A stretch of 64,000 nucleotides of DNA from Methylobacter sp. (lineage in GTDB: Bacteria > Pseudomonadota > Gammaproteobacteria > Methylococcales > Methylomonadaceae). A model generated the notes under the pieces. That model did no database searches. It was given only the letters and a program-made list of their open reading frames with translations, and had not been told where the DNA came from. Positions 22,839 through 34,457 of the stretch are shown here, one piece after another. The first letter of the stretch is position 1. Each line of letters starts with the position of its first letter. The translations under genes and the position numbers were made by a program. Where the stretch lies: positions 1 to 64,000 of the forward strand of contig JAUYMY010000081.1 of assembly GCA_030699385.1 (NCBI GenBank), in the 5' to 3' direction.

Positions 22839-23276
22839 TTAAAGTGAATCTAAACCCGATAGTCCTTCAATTGACCAGTTGGCAGGATCAAGGATGCCTT
22901 CTTGGTCATCGCCATTTTTATAATTAATGCGGCAGGCGTATTTTTTTGTCGACGTGACTGTTGTTGCGTTGGTGAGCTCAATTTCGGCATTGATTACATA
23001 TTGGTAGTTTCCTAAACTCCATGCGTTAATGGGTTTTTCAGGGAAGCTGGCAGACGTGTCGGAGTCGAGCTTAGATTTAATGTAGCTATTACAATGGTTA
23101 AAGGCTAGTGCTGTTAGCGGGGTGGAGATGGAGTCTTGGCCGCCTTGGTCGTTGCTGTCAACGAGGAATAAATCTGATTGAATTATTTTGTAAACGAAAG
23201 GCATGACAACTTCTTTTTGGACTAAAAGTAGTGTTGTCAGTGCGACGATAAAAATTAGGATGGAATATTTTTTCAT
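22839..23276 (-). CDS. Hypothetical membrane-anchored/secreted protein
   Basis: 145-aa ORF with N-terminal hydrophobic segment MKKYSILIFIVALTTLLLVQKEVVM; divergent from pmoC. Confidence 0.6.
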   Translation of the reverse strand: MKKYSILIFIVALTTLLLVQKEVVMPFVYKIIQSDLFLVDSNDQGGQDSISTPLTALAFNHCNSYIKSKLDSDTSASFPEKPINAWSLGNYQYVINAEIELTNATTVTSTKKYACRINYKNGDDQEGILDPANWSIEGLSGLDSL

Positions 23277-23411
23277 GGAGTCAAGATAGCTGAAGTTAAA
23301 AAATAATTAAGACTGAAATTAATTCTAGCAGGAATCAATATTTTAAGTGTGACGAATTAATGGGCAAAAAAGTCTCCTCACAAGGAAATGTATTTGATGC
23401 TTGTTTTTGAC

Positions 23412-23439
23412 TTGACAAGGTTAATTGAACTGGTAGACT
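23412..23439 (+). promoter_or_regulatory. Candidate sigma-70 promoter of the pmoCAB operon
   Basis: TTGACA - 16 bp - TAGACT, about 130 nt upstream of pmoC. Confidence 0.5.
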
Positions 23440-23570
23440 GACAGCTCACTAAATTGACTTGGTGTCACTTGAGTTCTTGGAATTATTTTAAGTACGGGTG
23501 AGAAAAAGGAGTTGTAACTATAGCCCCTAGCCATAACAAGCTGGGGATTTGATAATTTTTGGAGGTAGAA

Positions 23571-24323
23571 ATGGCAGCTACAACTGAATCAGTGAGAGCT
23601 GATGCTGCGGAAGCACCGCTGTTAAATAAAAGAAATATGATCCTTGGAGCGCTGCTTTATGTAGTGTTTTATGCTTGGGTTCGTTGGTATGAAGGTGTCT
23701 ACGGCTGGTCAGCTGGTCTAGATTCATTCGCACCTGAATTCGAAACATACTGGATGAACTTTCTTTATATTGAGTTCGTTTTAGAAGTAGCAACTGCAGG
23801 TATCCTGTGGGGTTACATCTGGAAAAGTCGTGATCGTAAAGTGATGTCAATCACCCCAAGAGAAGAGTTGAGAAGACACTTTACTCATTGGACTTGGTTG
23901 GTAATGTATGGCTTCGCTATTTATTACGGCGCTAGCTACTTCACAGAGCAAGATGGAACATGGCATCAAACTATCGTTCGTGATACTGACTTTACACCAA
24001 GTCACATCATCGAATTTTACTTGAGCTATCCTATCTATATTATTACTGGCGGCGCTGCTTTCTTATATGCAAAAACCAGACTTCCTACTTATCAACAAGG
24101 TCTGCACCTTCAGTATATGGTAGCAGTTGTTGGTCCTTTCATGATTCTGCCAAATGTTGGTTTGAATGAATGGGGTCATACTTTCTGGTTCATGGAAGAG
24201 TTGTTTGTTGCTCCTTTGCACTACGGCTTCGTATTCTTCGGATGGGCAGCTTTAGGTGTAATGGGTGTTGTGAACACAGAAGTTATAGCTATTGCTAAGC
24301 TTCTGAAGAAAGACTTGGCTTAA
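23571..24323 (+). CDS. pmoC: Particulate methane monooxygenase subunit C
   Basis: MAATTESVRADAAEAPLLNKRNMILGALLYVVFYAWVRWYEGVYGW; DTDFTPSHIIEFYLSYPIYI; ATG at 23571 after GGAGG (ORF track start 23559). Confidence 0.97.
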   Translation: MAATTESVRADAAEAPLLNKRNMILGALLYVVFYAWVRWYEGVYGWSAGLDSFAPEFETYWMNFLYIEFVLEVATAGILWGYIWKSRDRKVMSITPREELRRHFTHWTWLVMYGFAIYYGASYFTEQDGTWHQTIVRDTDFTPSHIIEFYLSYPIYIITGGAAFLYAKTRLPTYQQGLHLQYMVAVVGPFMILPNVGLNEWGHTFWFMEELFVAPLHYGFVFFGWAALGVMGVVNTEVIAIAKLLKKDLA

Positions 24324-24444
24324 ATAATAAGTCTTTGGTTGTAATTACTATCTCCTTGCTGTTTCGCTTTTTTTCAGGGCGAAACGGCTAAGGTCAAGAT
24401 GGTTAATTAATAAAAATAATTTAAATCCTTTAGGAGGTAAGCTA

Positions 24445-25188
24445 ATGAGCGCATCTCAATCAGCTGTACGTTCACGCGCAGAAGCCGTTAAAGTTTCTCG
24501 CACGTTCGACTGGCTAATTCTATTTGTATTGTTCTTTGTTGTACTTGGTGGTTATCACATTCACTACATGTTAACTGGTGGTGACTGGGATTTCTGGACT
24601 GACTGGAAAGATCGTCGTCTATGGGTAACCGTAGCACCAATCGTTTCAATCACTTTTCCTGCAGCTGTGCAAGCAGTTTTGTGGTGGAGATACCGTCTGC
24701 CTTTTGGTGCAGTAGTTTGCATCTTGGGTCTGTTGTTAGGTGAGTGGGTCAACAGATATTTGAACTTCTGGGGATGGACTTATTTCCCAGTAAACTTCTG
24801 CTTCCCTTCAAACTTAATGCCAGGCGCTATCGTTCTTGACGTTATCTTGATGCTGTCAGGCAGCATGACACTGACTGCTGTTCTTGGTGGTTTGGCGTGG
24901 GGTCTGTTGTTCTATCCAGGTAACTGGCCAATCATTGCTCCATTACATGTTCCTGTTGAATACAACGGCATGATGATGACACTTGCTGATTTACAAGGTT
25001 ACCACTACGTAAGAACTGGTACTCCTGAGTACATCAGAATGGTTGAAAAAGGTACATTAAGAACATTCGGTAAAGACGTTGCTCCAGTATCAGCGTTCTT
25101 CTCTGGTTTCGTGAGTATCTTGATTTACTTCTTGTGGCATTTCTTCGGTAAATGGTTCGGTGGTACTTCATTCACCCAAAGCGTTTAA
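24445..25188 (+). CDS. pmoA: Particulate methane monooxygenase subunit A
   Basis: GGDWDFWTDWKDRRLWVTVAPIVSITFPAA; FWGWTYFPVNFCFPSNLMPGAI; GGAGG SD. Confidence 0.98.
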   Translation: MSASQSAVRSRAEAVKVSRTFDWLILFVLFFVVLGGYHIHYMLTGGDWDFWTDWKDRRLWVTVAPIVSITFPAAVQAVLWWRYRLPFGAVVCILGLLLGEWVNRYLNFWGWTYFPVNFCFPSNLMPGAIVLDVILMLSGSMTLTAVLGGLAWGLLFYPGNWPIIAPLHVPVEYNGMMMTLADLQGYHYVRTGTPEYIRMVEKGTLRTFGKDVAPVSAFFSGFVSILIYFLWHFFGKWFGGTSFTQSV

Positions 25189-25300
25189 TCGCGATTGGTT
25201 GTAAGAAAAACACACAAAAAGACTGATGTTAGCAATAAAAATATAATGTTGACATCAGATACTCTGAAAACTATAGATTCTCTATTATAGAGGAGGATAT

Positions 25301-26545
25301 ATGAAATTAATAAAAGACAAGGTTGCTAAATTATCCTTTGTCGCACTGCTGGTAACTGTTACAGCAGCGATGTTTTACACACCAACTGCATCTGCTCATG
25401 GTGAAAAGTCGCAAGCCGCTTTCATGCGTATGCGTACAATTCATTGGTTTGACCTGAACTGGTCAAAAGACACTGTTGCTGTTAATGATACAATGACAAT
25501 TTCTGGTAAATTCCACGTTTTCGCTGGATGGCCTGAAACTGTTGATAAACCAGAAGTATCTTTCTTGAACATTGGTATTCCAGGCCCTGTATTTATTCGT
25601 CAAGGTTCATGGATCGGTGGTCAATTAGTTCCTCGTTCAGTTAGTTTGGAACTGGGTGAAACTTATGAGTTTAAAGTATTGTTGAAAGCACGTCGTCCAG
25701 GTGACTGGCACGTACACACAATGATGAACGTTCAAGGCGGTGGTCCAATCATCGGTCCAGGTAAATGGGTAACTGTTACTGGTTCTATGGGATCATTTGT
25801 TAACCCTGTAACTACATTGTTGGGCGATACTATTGACTTAGAAACATATAACCTGAGTAACACTTACTTCTGGCATGCTTTCTGGTATGGCTTAGGTTTG
25901 GTTTGGTTGGGATATTGGGTTCGTAAACCAATATTCGTTCCACGTTACCTGGCTATTGAAGCAGGAAAAGCAGACTCTTTGATCACTGCTACTGACAGAA
26001 AAGTTGCAATGGGCTTTGCAGCAGGTACTCTTGCGATAGTTGCTTTCACTATGAGCAGCACAAACGCAGCATATCCTGTTACAACACCACTGCAAGCTGG
26101 TTTGTTACGCGGCATGAAAACATTTGAAATGCCTGCTAAGTCTGTTACTGTTAAAGTCGAAGATGCAACTTACCGTGTGCCAGGTCGTGCTATGCAAATG
26201 ACACTGACTATCACTAATAACGGTGATTCTGCAGTACGTTTGGGTGAGTTCAACACTGCTGGTGTTCGTTTCTTAGATCCTGCTGTACATGAAGATGAAA
26301 CAGGCTATCCAGATGACTTGTTGGCTGAAGAAGGTTTGACTGTTAGCGATAACAGCCCAATCGCTCCAGGTACTACAAGAACTGTACAAGTTACTGCTTC
26401 TGACGCAGCTTGGGAAGTTTACCGTTTAGCTGACTTGATCTATGATCCAGACAGCCGTTTTGCTGGTTTGTTATTCTTCTTTAATGAAGCTGGCGACCGT
26501 CAAATGGTTATGGTTGACGCTCCATTAATTCCATCTTTCATTTAA
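25301..26545 (+). CDS. pmoB: Particulate methane monooxygenase subunit B
   Basis: Signal peptide then HGEKSQAAFMRMRTIHWFDLNWS; copper-site GDWHVHTMMNV; two C-terminal cupredoxin-like segments. Confidence 0.98.
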   Translation: MKLIKDKVAKLSFVALLVTVTAAMFYTPTASAHGEKSQAAFMRMRTIHWFDLNWSKDTVAVNDTMTISGKFHVFAGWPETVDKPEVSFLNIGIPGPVFIRQGSWIGGQLVPRSVSLELGETYEFKVLLKARRPGDWHVHTMMNVQGGGPIIGPGKWVTVTGSMGSFVNPVTTLLGDTIDLETYNLSNTYFWHAFWYGLGLVWLGYWVRKPIFVPRYLAIEAGKADSLITATDRKVAMGFAAGTLAIVAFTMSSTNAAYPVTTPLQAGLLRGMKTFEMPAKSVTVKVEDATYRVPGRAMQMTLTITNNGDSAVRLGEFNTAGVRFLDPAVHEDETGYPDDLLAEEGLTVSDNSPIAPGTTRTVQVTASDAAWEVYRLADLIYDPDSRFAGLLFFFNEAGDRQMVMVDAPLIPSFI

Positions 26546-26591
26546 TGAAATAATCAATCGATAACCTTAGGGTTATTAGTTGAGGAATTGA

Positions 26592-26626
26592 AACCCTCGT
26601 TACCTAGTGGTAGCGAGGGTTTTTTT
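26592..26626 (+). terminator. Rho-independent terminator after pmoB
   Basis: AACCCTCGttacctagtggtagCGAGGGTTTTTTT. Confidence 0.9.
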
Positions 26627-26874
26627 ATGGGACTTCGTTTATAATTCATCACTGAAATAGATAATTTGCGTATATCTCTAAGTACGCGTTATTGTTAAGT
26701 TTCAATGTTAATTCTGGTCGAGTATCAATACTTAAGGCTGTGTTGTCTTATCTGGTTTTTGATGAACTCACAAAATATATCAGAGTAGATTACTAACTCT
26801 ATCTGTCAAAATACTGCAATTTTCGCTTAAGTAATTTCCTGGTTGGCCTTTATTTCTGTTGGAAATATGTTTGT

Positions 26875-27813
26875 TTGACGCTATGGCTAAAATATTATTC
26901 CTGTTTTTCGGCGTGTAAGGCACGCAGCATAATAATTACATCATCAGTGCTCTCTACAATAAAAAATAATTTCGGTTCCGAATTAAATTCACATTTGCCT
27001 TCGTGTGAGTTGATCAACGGTGGTTTGCGCGCCAAAAATATTTATAAGCGTTCGCTGCCGGGTAAGCCTTTAATTTCGATTATTACTGTGGTGTTTAATG
27101 GCGCAGAAACTTTGCAGGACACCATAGTGAGTGTCATGAGGCAAAGTTATACCAATATTGAGTACATTGTTATTGATGGTGGTTCTAGCGATGCAACGGT
27201 TGATATTTTGAGGCAGTATGATCAGACCATTGATTATTGGCTTAGTGAAAAAGATGGTGGTATTTATGATGCGATGAATAAAGGTATAGCCGTTTGCACA
27301 GGTGATTATGTGGGCATGTTAAATTCAGATGATATGCTTTCTGGTGAGTATGTCGTGCAGGATATAGTTGATAGGTTTTGTCAAACGCAAGTCGATGCCG
27401 TTTTTTCATATCTGAATATTGTCGATAAAAATAATATCAAAAAAATACGACGGAAATATCGGGTTTCTAAATTCAGTCTGGCATTATTGCGGATGGGTGT
27501 GATGCCCGCTCATCCTACTTTTTATTGTAAAAAATCATGTTATGAGCAGGCTGGGGAATATAAAACAGATTATAAAATTGCTGCCGATTTTGAAATGTTG
27601 ACTCGGTTGCTGGTCAGACAAAAAATAGCATGGTCATTTATTGATAGAGTGACAGTAATAATGCGTTCAGGTGGATTGAGTGATAGTGGGTTAATGAGTC
27701 GTATTAAATTGAATTGTGAGATTGTCCGTGCGTGTAAGGAGAATGGTTTGTACACGAATTGGTTATTTTTGGTACTAAAGCTCCCTATCCGATTGTTTGA
27801 GTTAATGCGTTGA
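26875..27813 (+). CDS. Glycosyltransferase family 2; N-terminal start uncertain
   Basis: GKPLISIITVVFNGAETLQDTIVSVMRQSYTNIEYIVIDGGSSDATVDIL, DGGIYDAMNKGI, MLNSDDM. Confidence 0.85.
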   Translation: MTLWLKYYSCFSACKARSIIITSSVLSTIKNNFGSELNSHLPSCELINGGLRAKNIYKRSLPGKPLISIITVVFNGAETLQDTIVSVMRQSYTNIEYIVIDGGSSDATVDILRQYDQTIDYWLSEKDGGIYDAMNKGIAVCTGDYVGMLNSDDMLSGEYVVQDIVDRFCQTQVDAVFSYLNIVDKNNIKKIRRKYRVSKFSLALLRMGVMPAHPTFYCKKSCYEQAGEYKTDYKIAADFEMLTRLLVRQKIAWSFIDRVTVIMRSGGLSDSGLMSRIKLNCEIVRACKENGLYTNWLFLVLKLPIRLFELMR

Positions 27814-28162
27814 ATTAATTGCGTATTTTCAAGCTGTCAATTCAAGTATAAAAAATTCATGATTGTGCCGGATTATGGGGGCTGTCGAAAAACGGAAATC
27901 AATAGATTCTCTAGCCAATTGTCGTGATATGAAAATCTGGGTGCGATTAAAAGTGAGGGGAATGTGTAAAATACCGCAGGGCTACCGCATTTGACTTTTA
28001 AATATATTGTTTAATCAATATGTTGAAATATTTGATGCTGCTTTTAGACATTTTTTCTGTTTATAGGATATTGATTCTAAATAATTTTTATTTTAATGCG
28101 TTTGCCCTGGAGAAGTTACTGATAAGTGTCAAATATGGGGTGGGCAAACTCGAACATTAGGA

Positions 28163-28969
<807 letters not shown>

Positions 28970-30118
28970 TTATCCTGTTAGTTTGTCGAAAAAGCTTTTT
29001 ACGCCGTCAGTCCATGAGGACTCTTGCGGGCTATGATGTTTGCCGCCGCCGGACAAAGATTCATTGAGTTCTTCGACCAGCGCCTTTTGTTCTTTGGTCA
29101 AATGCACCGGCGTTTCCACCTGTACCTTGCACAATAAATCGCCGGCAGCGCCACCTCTAACCGGCTTGACGCCTTTGCCGCGCAAGCGGAACAATTTTCC
29201 GGTTTGCGTTTCGGCAGGAATTTTCAACAGCACTTTGCCGTTTAAGGTCGGCACTTCCAGTTCGCCGCCCAAACACGCGGTAGGAAAGCTGATAGGCACT
29301 TCGCAATATAAATTTGCGCCATCGCGGGTAAAAATCTCATGATCTTTGACTTGCACCTGGACGTATAAATCGCCTGCCGGGCCGCCGTGTTCGCCGGCTT
29401 CACCTTCTCCAGCCAAACGAATGCGGTCTCCGGTATCGACGCCTGCCGGGATTTTTGCCGACAAGGTTTTATTTTCTTGAACCCTGCCCTGACCATGACA
29501 CGAACCGCAAGGGTCTTTTATCTGTTTGCCGGCGCCGCGACAAGTCGGACAGGTTTGCTGGACTGAAAAAAAGCCCTGCTGCATCCTGACTTGGCCGTGA
29601 CCGTGGCAGGTTGAGCAAATGACTGGGCTGGTGCCTTTTTTAGCGCCCGAACCGCTACACACGCCGCAAGTCACTAACACCGGCACACGGATTTTAGCGT
29701 CGGTACCGAACACCGCTTCTTCGAGTGTCAATTCCAGGTTGTAACGCAAATCTGAGCCGCGTTGGACATTGCTGCGTTGTTGTCTTCCCCCGCCACCGCC
29801 ACCAAAAATGTCGCCAAAAATGTCGCTGAAACTTTCACCGGCACCAAAACCGCCAAAGCCGCCCGCACCACGGCCGCCACCCATAGAAGGATCTATTCCG
29901 GCATGGCCGAACTGGTCGTAAGCAGAACGTTTTTTAGGATCGGATAAGACCTCGTAAGCTTCTTTGATCAGCTTAAACTTGGCCTCAGCTTCGACCGGAT
30001 TATCTTTATTTCGGTCAGGATGAAATTTCATCGCCTTACTGCGATAGCTTTTCTTAATCTCTGCGTCACTGGCGTTTCTGTCTACACCGAGAAGCTTGTA
30101 AAAATCTTCTTTTGCCAT
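28970..30118 (-). CDS. dnaJ: Chaperone protein DnaJ
   Basis: J domain with HPDRNKDN, four CxxCxGxG zinc repeats. Confidence 0.98.
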   Translation of the reverse strand: MAKEDFYKLLGVDRNASDAEIKKSYRSKAMKFHPDRNKDNPVEAEAKFKLIKEAYEVLSDPKKRSAYDQFGHAGIDPSMGGGRGAGGFGGFGAGESFSDIFGDIFGGGGGGRQQRSNVQRGSDLRYNLELTLEEAVFGTDAKIRVPVLVTCGVCSGSGAKKGTSPVICSTCHGHGQVRMQQGFFSVQQTCPTCRGAGKQIKDPCGSCHGQGRVQENKTLSAKIPAGVDTGDRIRLAGEGEAGEHGGPAGDLYVQVQVKDHEIFTRDGANLYCEVPISFPTACLGGELEVPTLNGKVLLKIPAETQTGKLFRLRGKGVKPVRGGAAGDLLCKVQVETPVHLTKEQKALVEELNESLSGGGKHHSPQESSWTDGVKSFFDKLTG

Positions 30119-30290
30119 GGTTCAATAGTCTATTGTTGGATTTTGGTGATTATCATCGTCTAATTTTTTTCGGGACACCCCGTAATTCAGGATAAGAGAC
30201 GGTTACGTTGCTGCGGCAATGTGGCTCCACATAGGTATCAAAAAGTCAGTTTGCTCAATTAATAATCGATGTTTATTAAACCGCAAAAGA

Positions 30291-30340
30291 ACGCGAAGGG
30301 ACACGAAGTTTTTTCTTCGCGAGCTTCGTGTTCTTCGTAG
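30291..30340. repeat. Palindromic intergenic repeat, CACGAAG family, between dnaK and dnaJ
   Basis: CGCGAAGggaCACGAAGttttttCTTCGCGagCTTCGTGttCTTCGTAG. Confidence 0.75.
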
Positions 30341-30395
30341 TTTTATGTCTTAAGTTAATGACTCTGGGGGGTAAAGTACGCCCCCAGTCTACATT

Positions 30396-32327
30396 TTAGT
30401 TTTTATCGTCGTCTTTAACTTCCTCAAACTCGGCATCGACAACACCGTCATCGGCCGCGTGTTCAGAAGCGCCGTGAGCACCTGAAGAGGCTTCGCCTTC
30501 AGATCCTGATTTTTGTGCATAAACACGTTCTGCCAGTTTACCGGACAACTCGGTCAAATCATTGGTTTTAGATTCAATTTCCGCTTTATCATCGCCTTTA
30601 ACCGCTGTTTTCAGCGCTTCAATTGCGTGTTCAATGCTGGTTTTTTCTTCACTGCCGACTTGATCGCCCAGTTCTTTCAGTGATTTTTCAGTGGCATGAA
30701 TCATACCGTCTGCGTGATTGCGCGCATGAACCAGCTCGGTCAATTTACGGTCTTCGTCGGCATGGGCTTCGGCATCCTTAATCATACGTTCAACTTCGTC
30801 ATCCGACAAACCACTGGATGCTTTGATGACAATAGATTGTTTTTTGCCGGTCGCCTTGTCTTTGGCCGACACGTTTAAAATACCGTTGGCATCAATGTCG
30901 AAAGCCACTTCAATTTGTGGCACACCGCGCGACGCAGGCGGAATATCGGCCAGATCAAAGCGCCCCAGCGATTTATTGGCCGCCGCTTTTTCACGCTCAC
31001 CTTGCAGCACATGCACGGTTACAGCGGTTTGGTTGTCATCCGCCGTAGAGAACACTTGCGAAGCATTAGTTGGAATCGTGGTATTTTTCTCGATCAGCTT
31101 GGTCATGATGCCGCCCATCGTTTCAATACCCAGCGATAACGGAATCACATCCAGCAACAACACATCTTTAACGTCGCCCGCCAAAACGCCAGCCTGAATA
31201 GCCGCACCCAAAGCTACCGCTTCATCAGGGTTAACGTCTTTGCGCGGTTCTTTGCCGAAGATGGCTTTTACCATTTCCTGCACTTTCGGCATACGGGTTT
31301 GACCGCCGACTAAAATCACGTCATCAATATCCGATGCTTTTAACTTCGCATCTTTCAGCGCCATTTCGCAAGGGCCTTTAGTGCGGGTAATCAGTTCATC
31401 AACCAGCGATTCCAATTTGGCGCGGGTCAATTTGACGTTTAAATGCTTAGGGCCTGATGCATCGGCAGTAATGTACGGCAAATTCACATCAGTTTGCTGG
31501 CTTGAAGACAGCTCAATTTTGGCTTTTTCCGCTGCTTCTTTTAAACGTTGCAGAGCCAATGGATCATTATGAACATCAACACCGCTTTCTTTTTTAAATT
31601 CTGACGCAAGAAACTCTATCACTCTTGAGTCAAAATCTTCACCGCCCAAAAAGGTATCGCCGTTAGTTGATAACACTTCAAATTGATGCTCGCCTTCAAT
31701 CTCGGCAATTTCGATAATGGAAACGTCAAAAGTACCGCCGCCTAAGTCATACACCGCAATTTTGGTATCGCCTTTAGGCTTATCCATACCGAAAGCCAAT
31801 GCAGAAGCGGTCGGCTCGTTGATAATACGCTTAACTTCAAGACCGGCAATACGACCGGCATCTTTAGTCGCTTGGCGTTGCGAATCGTTGAAATAAGCCG
31901 GTACGGTAATCACCGCTTCGGTGACTTCTTCGCCTAAATAAGCTTCGGCGTCTTTTTTCAGCTTCATCAAAATACGTGCTGAAATTTCGGGAGACGCCAT
32001 TTTTTTGCCGTGAACTTCAACCCACGCATCGCCATTTTCGGCTTCGACGATTTTATAAGGCACCATTTTGATGTCTTTTTGCACGACATCATCTTTAAAG
32101 CGACGGCCGATCAAACGTTTGATCGCAAATACGGTATTTTTTGGATTGGTGACGGCTTGGCGTTTTGCCGATTGCCCTACCAACACTTCATCATCATTGG
32201 TAAACGCAATAATAGAAGGTGTGGTACGCGCGCCTTCGCTGTTTTCAATCACTCTAGCGACGCCATTTTCCAGCACCGCAACGCACGAGTTTGTTGTTCC
32301 TAAATCTATGCCAATTATTTTAGCCAT
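30396..32327 (-). CDS. dnaK: Molecular chaperone DnaK
   Basis: [22 protein letters not shown]; full-length Hsp70. Confidence 0.98.
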   Translation of the reverse strand: MAKIIGIDLGTTNSCVAVLENGVARVIENSEGARTTPSIIAFTNDDEVLVGQSAKRQAVTNPKNTVFAIKRLIGRRFKDDVVQKDIKMVPYKIVEAENGDAWVEVHGKKMASPEISARILMKLKKDAEAYLGEEVTEAVITVPAYFNDSQRQATKDAGRIAGLEVKRIINEPTASALAFGMDKPKGDTKIAVYDLGGGTFDVSIIEIAEIEGEHQFEVLSTNGDTFLGGEDFDSRVIEFLASEFKKESGVDVHNDPLALQRLKEAAEKAKIELSSSQQTDVNLPYITADASGPKHLNVKLTRAKLESLVDELITRTKGPCEMALKDAKLKASDIDDVILVGGQTRMPKVQEMVKAIFGKEPRKDVNPDEAVALGAAIQAGVLAGDVKDVLLLDVIPLSLGIETMGGIMTKLIEKNTTIPTNASQVFSTADDNQTAVTVHVLQGEREKAAANKSLGRFDLADIPPASRGVPQIEVAFDIDANGILNVSAKDKATGKKQSIVIKASSGLSDDEVERMIKDAEAHADEDRKLTELVHARNHADGMIHATEKSLKELGDQVGSEEKTSIEHAIEALKTAVKGDDKAEIESKTNDLTELSGKLAERVYAQKSGSEGEASSGAHGASEHAADDGVVDAEFEEVKDDDKN

Positions 32328-32400
32328 TGAGTTGTTCTCCAGACTTGAATTTATTAAAAAAGTAAAAGTTGTTACAAATATAAGGCTGCTTTATTTGATT

Positions 32401-33009
32401 TCAAGCCTGCTCATCAATACTTGGACTATCTGTCGGTTTTTGTTCGGCGGCTTTAGCGACCAAAACCATCGCAGGACGCAATAAACGTCCGTTCAACACA
32501 TAACCTTTTTGAAACACATTAACCACAGTATTCGGCGCGGCGCCTTCTACAGCCTGCATGGCCATGGCTTGATGCAGTTCAGCGTTAAACGGCTGGCCGA
32601 GCGGATCTATCATTTCAATGTTGAATTTTCCGAACACCGATTCGAATTGTTTAATGGTCAATTCGCTGCCTTCGCGAAATTTTTTCACCTCATCGCTGTC
32701 ACCGGTCGCCGCCTGCAAACCTAAGACAAGACTATCTAAAACCGGCAATAGTTCTTTGGCAAAACCGGTTAAGGCAAATTTGTGCGCATCTTCCAGATCC
32801 TTTTGCGTCCGTCGTTTCAGATTTTCCATTTCCGCCTGTACCCGAACCGCTTTATCCCAGTTCTCCTGGGCTTTTTGCTCGGCTTCAACCAATGCCTGTT
32901 GTAATTCCTCAGGCGTCAACTCATGCCCAGCTAATTCGGTATGCGCCTCGCCAACGCTTTCGCTTTCAGTTTTAACCTGAGAGCTAGGCGCTTCCTGATC
33001 AGTACTCAT
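32401..33009 (-). CDS. grpE: Nucleotide exchange factor GrpE
   Basis: RVQAEMENLKRRTQKDLEDAHKFALTGFAKELLPVLDSL. Confidence 0.96.
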   Translation of the reverse strand: MSTDQEAPSSQVKTESESVGEAHTELAGHELTPEELQQALVEAEQKAQENWDKAVRVQAEMENLKRRTQKDLEDAHKFALTGFAKELLPVLDSLVLGLQAATGDSDEVKKFREGSELTIKQFESVFGKFNIEMIDPLGQPFNAELHQAMAMQAVEGAAPNTVVNVFQKGYVLNGRLLRPAMVLVAKAAEQKPTDSPSIDEQA

Positions 33010-33071
33010 TATTTATAACTCCTTAACATTTAAAATTAATAGCCATGCCAGACGGCTGAAAAAGACATTAT

Positions 33072-34190
33072 TCATAGTGGGGTCGTTGATTTTGGATTCA
33101 AGGCGGCACCTAATAATTTTGCCGTGACATCGACAAACGGAATGATTTTCTCGTAGGCCATGCGCGTCGGCCCGATCACGCCGAGTACCCCGACCACTTC
33201 GTCACTGACCGAATAAGATGAAGTCACCAGACTGCAATGGTCGAAGGCGCGGTAGCCCGATTCTTCGCCGATAAAAATTTGCACGCCGTCGGCTTTCATA
33301 CATTGATCGAGCAAATGAATAACGCCTTGTTTTTGGCTGAAGGCTTCAAACAGGCTTTTTAGCCGTTCCATATTCGACAACTCGGAAAAGCCCATTAAAT
33401 TGGTTTCGCCGGTCAGCACATAGTCGTCTTTTTCACGATCCTGTTGAAAAGCCAATTGTGCCATTTTGACAGCATCCAACATACCCTTATTCATCTCGGG
33501 CTTTCCTGCTCGCGCCTTTTCAGCCAAATGCACATCTGTTGCCGACAGATTTGTCATGCGTTCCTGATCGTCTTGCAACTCTTTCAGCACGGCTTTGCGC
33601 ACCGCATCGAGACTGCGACCGGAATAAATTGAATTTAAATAATTGGCCGCCTGCTGCAACTCGGCGGCACTGAACACCCGTGAGGTGTGAATGATTTTGT
33701 TATGAACTTCCTGCTCATTGGTGACAAAAATGACCAACACGCGGTTATGGGATAAGGATAAAAACTCGATATGGCGCAAACACACCAATTCTCTTTTCGG
33801 CAGCGTCACCACCCCGGCCATTTGCGTTAATTCCGACAACAGCCGCGAGGCGACACCGATCGCATCATGCGCATCTTCGCTCAATGACAAGCCCTGATGC
33901 AACAAGGTTAAATCTTTGGATTCCAGCGGCTTGACCGTTAGCAAGCTGTCAACAAACAAACGATAACCGCTGACTGTAGGCACCCGTCCCGCCGACGTAT
34001 GCGGCGAATGCACCAGACCCAAATCTTCCAGGTCGGCCATCACATTACGAATGGTGGCCGGACTTAAATTCAAGTCCGAATCTTTGGCTAAAGCCCGCGA
34101 ACCGACGGGTTGACCATCACTGATATATCGCTCTATCAGCGTTTTTAACAGCTGTAGCGACCGCCCATTTAAAACTTGCGTATTACTCAC
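33072..34190 (-). CDS. hrcA: Heat-inducible transcription repressor HrcA (ORF track extends to 34217; GTG at 34190 preferred)
   Basis: LLKTLIERYISDGQPVGSRALAKDSDLNLSPATIRNVMADLEDLGLVHSPHTSAGRVPT. Confidence 0.95.
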   Translation of the reverse strand: MSNTQVLNGRSLQLLKTLIERYISDGQPVGSRALAKDSDLNLSPATIRNVMADLEDLGLVHSPHTSAGRVPTVSGYRLFVDSLLTVKPLESKDLTLLHQGLSLSEDAHDAIGVASRLLSELTQMAGVVTLPKRELVCLRHIEFLSLSHNRVLVIFVTNEQEVHNKIIHTSRVFSAAELQQAANYLNSIYSGRSLDAVRKAVLKELQDDQERMTNLSATDVHLAEKARAGKPEMNKGMLDAVKMAQLAFQQDREKDDYVLTGETNLMGFSELSNMERLKSLFEAFSQKQGVIHLLDQCMKADGVQIFIGEESGYRAFDHCSLVTSSYSVSDEVVGVLGVIGPTRMAYEKIIPFVDVTAKLLGAALNPKSTTPL

Positions 34191-34210
34191 ACCAACCTCT
34201 GCACCTGAAT

Positions 34211-34237
34211 TTAGCACTCCATTAGATCGAGTGCCAG
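34211..34237 (-). promoter_or_regulatory. CIRCE element upstream of hrcA
   Basis: TTAGCACTC-N9(cattagatc)-GAGTGCcag; consensus TTAGCACTC-N9-GAGTGCTAA. Confidence 0.88.
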
Positions 34238-34457
34238 AGCGGCAAAGTATCAGCTCATTCGGTTGTTGTCAATAAACGGCTGATGGCATTTGAGGATGGA
34301 TAATAGAAAAAATAAAGTCCACGAAAGGCGCGAAAAAAACCAGTAAAAATAATAGCATTGCTTTCTCATGTAATGAATGGACAATTTTTTAGGGGAATGC
34401 ATTAGGTTATTTCCGAGAAAGAATATCCCCCCTGATGATCTTGGGTTGTAGAAAAAC

